DNA of 13,150 nucleotides from CAIVAT01 sp037139855 (GTDB lineage: Bacteria > Bacteroidota > Bacteroidia > Bacteroidales > FEN-979): NCBI GenBank assembly GCA_037139855.1, contig JBAXFM010000137.1, positions 1 to 13,150 of the forward strand, written 5' to 3'. A program made the position numbers and the translations under genes. The notes under the pieces are model-generated. The model was not told the DNA's origin. It saw only the letters and a list, made by a program, of their open reading frames with translations, and searched no databases. Position 1 is the stretch's first letter; each line of letters opens with the position of its first letter. This document shows, in pieces, positions 7,828-13,150 of this stretch.

Positions 7828-7854
7828 GAAAAACCCTGTTCCTCAGGGTTTTTC
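7828..7854 (+). terminator. intrinsic terminator, 11-bp stem
   Basis: GAAAAACCCTG (7828-7838) pairs perfectly with CAGGGTTTTTC (7844-7854) around a five-base loop, 30 bases after the stop of the triple-domain gene. The A-rich and T-rich arms would let it work from both sides, although the only converging transcription expected is from the left. Confidence 0.85.
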
Positions 7855-7984
7855 TATTACTGACGATTCACACATTTACCAACAAATCTGGCTAACTGCT
7901 GATAAATTTATGCAAAGATCACTTTACCGGTTCAAATGAAAAAATGAAATAGGTGAACGGGCAAGTTTAATCGATGAATCTTTT

Positions 7985-8013
7985 TTGGCGGAAAATTTTT
8001 ATGAGTAACTTTG
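7985..8013 (+). promoter_or_regulatory. Bacteroidetes-type promoter of the SUMF1-like gene
   Basis: TTG (7985-7987), 18 bases, then TAACTTTG (8006-8013): the best match in the window to the Bacteroidetes TTG/TAnnTTTG arrangement. It follows the terminator at 7828-7854 and leaves a short leader of roughly 15 bases before the ATG at 8034, supporting that start and an independent transcript. Confidence 0.65.
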
Positions 8014-8033
8014 ACTGACTATTATGACAGGTT

Positions 8034-8780
8034 ATGCCAGGCTTTTTTAAAACCATATTCACCTCAGGAATCTTTTTACTGGCCCTTCACTTCGTCATGG
8101 CACAGAATCCTGACATGGTTTCTGTCCAGGGGGGAACATTCAAAATGGGCTCCAACCTTGGTGGCGATGATGAACGTCCGGTTCATTTGGTGGTACTGGA
8201 CGATTATTTCATTGGCAAGTTTGAGGTTACCCAATTGCAATGGAGATTAATCATGGACGAGGATACCAACAAATGCTATTTTACCGGATGCGACAGTTGC
8301 CCGGTAGAGCGGGTAGGCTGGTACAATGTCATGGAGTATATCGAAAAACTGAACAAAAAGACCCAAATGAATTACCGGTTGCCGACGGAAGCAGAATGGG
8401 AGTATGCGGCCAGGGGCGGATCTCTTTCAAAGGGTTACAAATACAGCGGGAGCAATTCAGATGTTTCTGTGGCCTGGAAAGTCGGAATCTCGATGATGAG
8501 GACCCATCCCGTTGGCCGGAAAAAGCCAAATGAACTGGGCATTTATGATATGAGTGGCAATGTATTTGAATGGTGTGCCGACTGGTATTCGCCAACCTGG
8601 TACGAATTTGCTCCGACGAATAATCCAACAGGTCCGGTTACAGGTTCTTTTCGGGTAATGAGGGGAGGAAGCTGGTTCTATGATTATGCAGGGCTCCGGG
8701 TTACCGATCGCGAAAGTGCCAATCCATCCTACCGATATGGATATGTGGGGTTCAGGCTATGCCAGTCGGCGGCCAAATGA
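8034..8780 (+). CDS. secreted formylglycine-generating-enzyme-like (SUMF1) protein, catalytic Cys absent
   Basis: A 248-residue protein with signal peptide (residues 1-23, ending FVMAQ) and a single FGE-sulfatase/SUMF1 domain of C-type-lectin-like fold. Family signatures in order: MVSVQGGTFKMGS, the DERPVHLV segment, KFEVTQLQW, PVERVGWYN, YRLPTEAEWEYAARGG, NELGIYDMSGNVFEWCADW, RVMRGGSW (R210-W214) and GYVGFRLC. True formylglycine-generating enzymes have two active-site cysteines shortly after RGGS (C-x4-C); here those positions are Y216 and L221, so formylglycine formation is not expected. Proteins of this kind act as structural or ligand-binding paralogues or, in other branches, as enzymes on different substrates; I cannot choose. 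No sulfatase gene lies nearby. It has its own promoter and is followed by a 92-base gap before the ATPase. Confidence 0.88.
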   Translation: MPGFFKTIFTSGIFLLALHFVMAQNPDMVSVQGGTFKMGSNLGGDDERPVHLVVLDDYFIGKFEVTQLQWRLIMDEDTNKCYFTGCDSCPVERVGWYNVMEYIEKLNKKTQMNYRLPTEAEWEYAARGGSLSKGYKYSGSNSDVSVAWKVGISMMRTHPVGRKKPNELGIYDMSGNVFEWCADWYSPTWYEFAPTNNPTGPVTGSFRVMRGGSWFYDYAGLRVTDRESANPSYRYGYVGFRLCQSAAK

Positions 8781-8835
8781 TCATAAATTTGGCGATATAT
8801 TTATAATATTCTACATTATATTTCAAAGATTATAT

Positions 8836-8843
8836 TAAATTTG
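8836..8843 (+). promoter_or_regulatory. possible -7 element for the ATPase gene
   Basis: TAAATTTG matches TAnnTTTG and lies 29 bases before the ATG at 8873, within a very A/T-rich stretch. No clear TTG is present 19-21 bases upstream. A second TAAATTTG at 8784-8791 is farther away and likewise lacks a -33 element. Confidence 0.4.
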
Positions 8844-8872
8844 TGAAATACAATTCATAAATTATTATCATT

Positions 8873-10015
8873 ATGTTCATTCATCGGACAATCCAGGATG
8901 GAATAGAAAACATGCTGTACCAGGGAAAGGTGATGGTTTTATACGGCGCCCGAAGAACGGGCAAAACAACCCTTTCAAAACAGATTCTGGAAAAAGTGGA
9001 AGGTTCAAAATATATCAATTGCGACCTCCTCCAAAATCAACACGCACTTGAAACAACCAACAGTGAACTTTTGATCAGTTTTATTGGCCGGACAACGAAA
9101 CTTGTTGTTTTTGACGAAGCGCAGCAAATAAAGGATATCGGGAAGATACTTAAGATACTTGTTGACACTTTCCCGGAAGTTCAGGTAATTGCAACAGGAT
9201 CTTCAGCGTTTGACCTGGGGAATAAAGTGACAGAACCATTAACCGGTCGATCCCGTGTTTTTCATTTATTTCCATTGTCCTTCGGAGAAATCGCAATGAA
9301 TAAAAATGTCATTAATGCAGATGCAAACCTTGAAAATTTCCTGCGTTTCGGTTCCTATCCGGAAGTTTTTGGAAAGGAAGATCAATTGGCAATGGAAGAG
9401 TTAAACAATATCGCAAGCAACTACCTTTATAAGGACATCCTTCAATTGGAATCATTGCGCCGTACGAATCTGCTCCGCGAATTGCTTAGGGCTGTGGCTT
9501 TTCAAATTGGCAATGAGGTTTCCTACAATGAGCTAGCAAATCTTCTGGGTGAAAATGTGCATACGATCAAAAAATACCTTGAATTACTTGAAAAGACATT
9601 TATCCTGTTCCGGCTCACTCCATTATCGCGAAATCTGCGGAATGAGATCGGCAAAGGACAGAAGATATACTTCTATGATACCGGGATCAGAAATGCCATC
9701 ATTCAGAATTTTAATAACCTGGCGCTTCGAAATGATACCGGGGCTCTTTGGGAGAATTTCTTTATTTCTGAAAGGATCAAATTCCTGCAAAACAACCGGA
9801 AATTCGTCAATAGTTACTTTTGGCGAACTTACCAGCAAAAGGAGATTGACTATATTGAAGAAACCGGGGGAACACTTACCGCATTTGAATGCAAATTCAG
9901 TGAAAAATCTTCTGTGAAATTACCGGCAGATTTCGGGAATGGTTATCCGGGATGTGAATTTCATGTTGTTAACCGGAATAATTATTGGAAATACCTGAGC
10001 GTTGACAAATCGTGA
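8873..10015 (+). CDS. AAA_14 / DUF4143 family ATPase
   Basis: A 380-residue cytoplasmic ATPase of the common AAA_14 plus DUF4143 type. No signal peptide. The Walker A loop is GARRTGKTT at 25-33, Walker B is LVVFDEAQ at 77-84 (D81, E82), and a sensor-like ATGSS lies at 107-111. A winged-helix-like part follows (LLGENVHTIKKYLELLEKTF). The C-terminal DUF4143 region contains GALWENFFISERI and a restriction-nuclease-like core: D326 in KEIDYIEE and E339-x-K341 in FECKF, the D...ExK pattern. The length is normal for the family and every key motif is present, so it seems intact. The biological role of these ATPases is not settled; they are frequent in variable regions of bacterial and archaeal genomes. 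It is the only cytoplasmic protein among secreted ones here and appears to be transcribed alone. Confidence 0.88.
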   Translation: MFIHRTIQDGIENMLYQGKVMVLYGARRTGKTTLSKQILEKVEGSKYINCDLLQNQHALETTNSELLISFIGRTTKLVVFDEAQQIKDIGKILKILVDTFPEVQVIATGSSAFDLGNKVTEPLTGRSRVFHLFPLSFGEIAMNKNVINADANLENFLRFGSYPEVFGKEDQLAMEELNNIASNYLYKDILQLESLRRTNLLRELLRAVAFQIGNEVSYNELANLLGENVHTIKKYLELLEKTFILFRLTPLSRNLRNEIGKGQKIYFYDTGIRNAIIQNFNNLALRNDTGALWENFFISERIKFLQNNRKFVNSYFWRTYQQKEIDYIEETGGTLTAFECKFSEKSSVKLPADFGNGYPGCEFHVVNRNNYWKYLSVDKS

Positions 10016-10174
10016 AAAAATCAACGAAATAATGGCTATTTCATCCGGCTAATCGCCACTTTCATCGAATAGTTTTCCGGTTGGTCGATTTGTCGCGGTT
10101 TCGGCTGGAGGTTCGCATTATTTTTATATTGAAATGCTGACAAAAGTAACCGGCAATACTAAAATATTCAACCT

Positions 10175-12475
10175 ATGAAAAATTACTTTCGCATAATGAT
10201 CATCGCTTTACTTGCGATCATTCCAACTTTTTTAACAGCGCAACCGCAGGATGTAAAGTTGGTTGAAAAGCACAGGAATCCGTCAGATCCTGTAACACGT
10301 TATTCCGAAACGGCCTATGCCCGAAGCCGGCTTTCACGCACCACCAACCCTGACATTGCAGCCATGGTTAACGCGATCAATGCCGACACACTCAGGGCTA
10401 CCTTGAGGGAGTTGCAAAGCTGGGGATCACGATTTTTGATGAACGATAACAAAAAAGTCATCGCAACTTCCCTGATGAACAAATTTCTTTCCTATGGATA
10501 TACAGATGTAAAACTCGATTCGTTTTACCTTATCGTTCAAAATTGGAATGGATACTCTGACAGTTCATGGCAATACAACATTGTATGCACGTTACCGGGT
10601 TCCTCCGCTCCTCACGAAATTTATGTGGTGGGTGGACACTGGGATTCAATTTGCCTGCCCGACCCGGTGAATGACGCCCCGGGAGTGGATGACAATGGCA
10701 CAGCCGTGGCAGCAACCCTGGAAATAGCCAGGATCATGAAACAATCCGGTTACAAACCCGAATCTACCATCCAGTTCACATTATTTGCGGCTGAGGAACT
10801 GGGATTATTCGGATCTTGGTCTGCCTCATCCAGGGCACGGATGGAAGGAACCGATGTGCGTTACATGCTCAACCTTGACATGATCTCCAATAATCCTGAG
10901 AACCTTCCGGAAGTGAAAATTTACGAATATGCAGGTTTTGAATGGGCCGCGCTGGCTGCCGCTGAGGCAACAGAACGGTACACCGACCTTTCTGTGGTCA
11001 TCCCCGCGAACAACAATACAAACAGCGGTTCAGATTCCTTTACGTATTGGGCATATGGATTTCCTTCGGCATATTTCGAAGAATTCGTGTTCAGCCCAAA
11101 CTGGCACCACCCTTCCGATACCCTTGGAAACTGCAATGTTCCTTACCTTAAGAAAGTGGCCGGTGGCGCCCTTGCCACCCTTGCCGAACAACAATTACTG
11201 CCTCATCCTCAAAATCTGATGGCACAATCGACTAAAGAAAATATTACGCTGCATTGGAAAGCAACAAAAAATGCATTTATTAAAGGATGCAACATTTACC
11301 GGTCAGAGAGTGCATTGGGCAATTTCCAGAAAATAACAACGGTTCCGGTGGCCGACTCAGTCTATCATGATGTGCCGGCAACGCTGAACAAACAATACTA
11401 TTATGTTGTGACCACGGTGAATGATTCGCTTCAGGAGAGTGGCTATTCAAACCTGGTGACCGGCGCACGTTTCAATTTCTGTGATACCTTGCTGGTGCTT
11501 GCCAATTTAAAAGGCAATAAAACCACCCCCGACAGCATACGCGGTTTTTATCAGGCGGTTCTTGACACTATTCCGTATAAATGGATTGATGTCAATGCCT
11601 TACAAAAAGTCGGTTTTGAGCAGTTGTCACGGTATCGTTCAATTCTCTGGATGTCGAACTCCCTTGAATTTGAACCAATGACTGACGAAATGTATCAAGC
11701 GGTTATGTCGTTCAGCGAAAACGGAGGAAACCTGCTTTTTGCCGGTTTCAGCCCAAGCCGTTTCTGGATTACCGGAAGCTTTACCTATCCGTTGTACATT
11801 CCCGAATTGGTCTATTTTCACCAGCTGTTTAAAGTTGACAGCGTAGACCGCAAACTTCAAAGTATGATGTTCAGGGCCAATGCGGTTGCACCCGGATACC
11901 CTGCCCTGGTTATTGACTCGCTGAAACAATTGGATAAAAACTATCCGGGGCAGGTTTACAATATTGATGTCTTTGCCCCTGATCCCTCAGCCACCGTGAT
12001 ATATCGTTTTGATTCACGGTACGACTCAACCACCTCCTTCGGAAAAATGAAGCACCGTCCGGTTGGACTTGAATACATGGGCTCCGACCATAAAAGCATT
12101 CTATTGAGTTTCCCGCTATATTACCTCGATACAACCGATGCACGTGAATTCATGCATTACGTGGTGACGAAAAAGTTCACCTATCCGGTTGGGATTGCAC
12201 AAACATCCCCGGCTGACCCCTTTTCTCTGCACGTGTTTCCAAATCCGGTAAAAGATGCCTGTAATATCACCTTCACACTTGATCAACCCGGTCACGTCCA
12301 GATTTCACTCATCTCACTCATGGGGCAACCGGTATCCAAATTACTTGACAGGAAACTGGAGCGCGGGATTCATACATTCAGAACGAACACCTCTTCCCTC
12401 ACACCAGGCTTGTATGAAGTTTTACTACAGCAGGGTGAAGAATCATCTGTCAGAAAAATCATCAGGGTTGAATAA
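10175..12475 (+). CDS. secreted M28 family zinc metallopeptidase with T9SS sorting domain
   Basis: A 766-residue secreted peptidase, probably an aminopeptidase. Signal peptide 1-22 (ends FLTAQ). The M28 catalytic domain spans about 60-340 and has the full set of expected residues: H155 and D157 (GGHWDS), D172 (GVDDNGT), catalytic E207 and ligand E208 (AAEELG), D235 (NLDMIS) and H311 (WHHPSDT). A fibronectin type III-like domain follows at about 345-435 (ITLHWKAT, CNIYRSE, YYYVVTTVND). Residues about 440-680 form an alpha/beta domain that I do not name with certainty; it has GGNLLFAGFSPS and RPVGLEYMGS segments as in glutamine-amidotransferase-like folds. The tail, about 684-766, is a T9SS sorting module (VFPNPVKD, TPGLYEVLLQQ, ending RKIIRVE). 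It stands alone, 159 bases after the ATPase gene; no clear promoter or terminator is visible around it. Substrate unknown. Confidence 0.92.
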   Translation: MKNYFRIMIIALLAIIPTFLTAQPQDVKLVEKHRNPSDPVTRYSETAYARSRLSRTTNPDIAAMVNAINADTLRATLRELQSWGSRFLMNDNKKVIATSLMNKFLSYGYTDVKLDSFYLIVQNWNGYSDSSWQYNIVCTLPGSSAPHEIYVVGGHWDSICLPDPVNDAPGVDDNGTAVAATLEIARIMKQSGYKPESTIQFTLFAAEELGLFGSWSASSRARMEGTDVRYMLNLDMISNNPENLPEVKIYEYAGFEWAALAAAEATERYTDLSVVIPANNNTNSGSDSFTYWAYGFPSAYFEEFVFSPNWHHPSDTLGNCNVPYLKKVAGGALATLAEQQLLPHPQNLMAQSTKENITLHWKATKNAFIKGCNIYRSESALGNFQKITTVPVADSVYHDVPATLNKQYYYVVTTVNDSLQESGYSNLVTGARFNFCDTLLVLANLKGNKTTPDSIRGFYQAVLDTIPYKWIDVNALQKVGFEQLSRYRSILWMSNSLEFEPMTDEMYQAVMSFSENGGNLLFAGFSPSRFWITGSFTYPLYIPELVYFHQLFKVDSVDRKLQSMMFRANAVAPGYPALVIDSLKQLDKNYPGQVYNIDVFAPDPSATVIYRFDSRYDSTTSFGKMKHRPVGLEYMGSDHKSILLSFPLYYLDTTDAREFMHYVVTKKFTYPVGIAQTSPADPFSLHVFPNPVKDACNITFTLDQPGHVQISLISLMGQPVSKLLDRKLERGIHTFRTNTSSLTPGLYEVLLQQGEESSVRKIIRVE

Positions 12476-12493
12476 TCATGATGACTATTCCAG

Positions 12494-12571
12494 CTACTTG
12501 ATTGATTTGCGGATAATCTCCATCGCTTCATGAATTGCTCCCAGGTAAAATGATGTCCATTTTTTATGCAT
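12494..12571 (-). other. possible small ORF or 3' gene remnant
   Basis: Minus-strand ATG at 12571 opens 25 codons (MHKKWTSFYLGAIHEAMEII, then RKSIK) to TAG at 12494-12496. The frame is open upstream of the ATG for 13 more codons (including KCNCK) before a TGA. The amphipathic helical text looks more protein-like than most short frames here, but the family is not recognised and no promoter is evident. Decayed 3' end, small protein and chance frame are all possible. The rest of the 12476-12658 gap holds only inverted repeats. Confidence 0.2.
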
Positions 12572-12658
12572 TTTACAATTACACTTATTAGATTTGTCCT
12601 TGAATATTAAAAGTCAACATTTGCATTTTCAAGGTATATGGTATGATCATACGCTCTC

Positions 12659-12961
12659 ATGCAATTCTGGGCAGAAGATGACATTCCTATCGAAAAGCTT
12701 CTACTCCAAGGCACCGCAAACTTATCTGATGCAGAACTGCTCAGTATTCTCATCGGCTCCGGAACACCAGGGGAAAACGCCTCGATATTGCTCAGAAAAT
12801 CATGGCTTCCTGTCAGAACAACCTTTGCGAATACTAAGATGCTGCTGCTGAACCGGGCGAACCAAATCATGAAGACGGTGAAGGTTTCCGAAGGCGGAAT
12901 CTCAGGCACCGTGGTTGCCCATGATGCTTATTATTCCTTTGCTGATGAAGGCAGCCTTTAA
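12659..12961 (+). pseudogene. radC: radC, internally deleted and frameshifted
   Basis: Residues 1-38 (WAEDDIPIEKLLLQGTANLS, then DAELLSILIGSGT) are a clear RadC (UPF0758) N-terminal domain. A one-base shift near 12780 then moves the homology into the next frame, which reads DIAQKIMASCQNNLCEY before a TAA, again RadC-like. The rest of the helix-hairpin-helix part and the whole MPN/JAB-like domain with its HxHPSG metal motif are missing. The sequence resumes in the first frame with VAHDAYYSFADEGSL and stops, which is the family's C-terminal tail. The 100-codon frame that spans the locus is thus a chance join and about 100-130 residues shorter than a normal RadC. No function is expected. RadC genes are often associated with mobile elements, which fits the transposase fragment to the right. 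Confidence 0.75.
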
Positions 12962-12967
12962 ATTTCT

Positions 12968-12995
12968 GGTCCCGGGAAACCGGGGCCTTTTTTTT
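12968..12995 (+). terminator. intrinsic terminator with GAAA tetraloop
   Basis: GGTCCCGG (12968-12975) pairs with CCGGGGCC (12980-12987), eight pairs including one T-G wobble, closed by a GAAA tetraloop and followed by eight T. It starts six bases after the stop of the radC remnant and presumably ended that gene's transcript. Confidence 0.88.
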
Positions 12996-13055
12996 ATTAT
13001 CGTATTTCCCTTATCAAATGTTGAATTTGGGTAAAATAGTTCGGAAAATGTATAG

Positions 13056-13150
13056 GTATTTATAAAATGGTTACATTTGATCAACCAACTGGCGGTGGTC
13101 AACCAGGAGATTGTTTACGACATTCTGTTCAAGGCTGCCTCAGAAGCGCT
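13056..13150 (+). mobile_element. 5'-truncated IS91-type transposase, partial at window edge
   Basis: The frame that includes 13080 reads INQLAVVNQEIVYDILFKAA then SEAL up to the window end. This resembles the segment of IS91-family (Y2) transposases in which a phrase like LNxLVLQNQKxVYDLLFKAA follows the HVVFTLP motif. A stop (TAG, 13053-13055) lies just upstream and neither the N-terminal zinc-binding domain nor an intact HVVFTLP is present, so the 5' part has been lost; MVTF in another frame at 13067-13078 might be its residue. The assignment rests on about 24 residues recognised from memory. Confidence 0.45.

Noticed and set aside
10026..10042. Hairpin GAAATA / TATTTC after the ATPase gene as a terminator
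   Set aside because: Only six A/T-rich pairs and no T tract; too weak to call.
12607..12909. 100-codon minus-strand frame opposite the radC remnant
   Set aside because: It lies antisense to sequence that clearly reads as RadC on the plus strand, and its own translation shows no domain.
1..13150. CRISPR array, tRNA or rRNA genes, phage or toxin-antitoxin modules
   Set aside because: No regularly spaced repeats, no recognisable RNA gene sequence and no pair of small adjoining genes of that type were seen on either strand.

Overview
The window looks like a chromosomal stretch of a Bacteroidota (Bacteroidetes) bacterium. Four things point there: several predicted secreted proteins carry type IX secretion (T9SS) sorting-type domains with a YPNP-like entry motif; two proteins end in the Fibrobacter succinogenes major paralogous (FISUMP) domain; intergenic regions hold Bacteroidetes-type promoter cores (TAnnTTTG, in two cases with an upstream TTG); and start sites have A-rich leaders instead of strong Shine-Dalgarno sequences. 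All family names are from reading the proteins by eye; no search was run.

Layout. Positions 115-2019 (minus) encode a secreted modular FISUMP protein with its own upstream promoter. Positions 2160-2610 hold no intact gene but a small graveyard of minus-strand 3' gene ends, including two copies of a RadC-like tail. From 2785 to 6512 (plus) runs a likely operon: a FISUMP protein with an internal sorting-type domain, a PD40 beta-propeller protein with a C-terminal sorting domain, and a sialidase-like Asp-box gene broken by frameshifts and probably an internal deletion. Positions 6580-7797 encode an exported protein made of three copies of one domain, closed by a strong terminator. Then come a secreted sulfatase-modifying-factor (SUMF1)-like protein without the catalytic cysteines (8034-8780), an AAA_14/DUF4143 ATPase (8873-10015) and a large secreted M28 metallopeptidase with a C-terminal sorting domain (10175-12475). 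The right end (12476-13150) is again degenerate: an internally deleted radC pseudogene, a strong terminator, and the beginning of what looks like a 5'-truncated IS91-type transposase.

Function as a whole. Most intact genes encode envelope or secreted proteins, with one proteolytic enzyme (M28) and several binding or structural proteins. I see no complete defence system, CRISPR array, RNA gene or biosynthetic pathway. The least ordinary signals are the triplicated domain whose C-x2-C-x19-C pattern is kept in copies 1 and 3 and lost at all three positions in copy 2, and the repeated RadC-tail remnants that flank the secretome genes.
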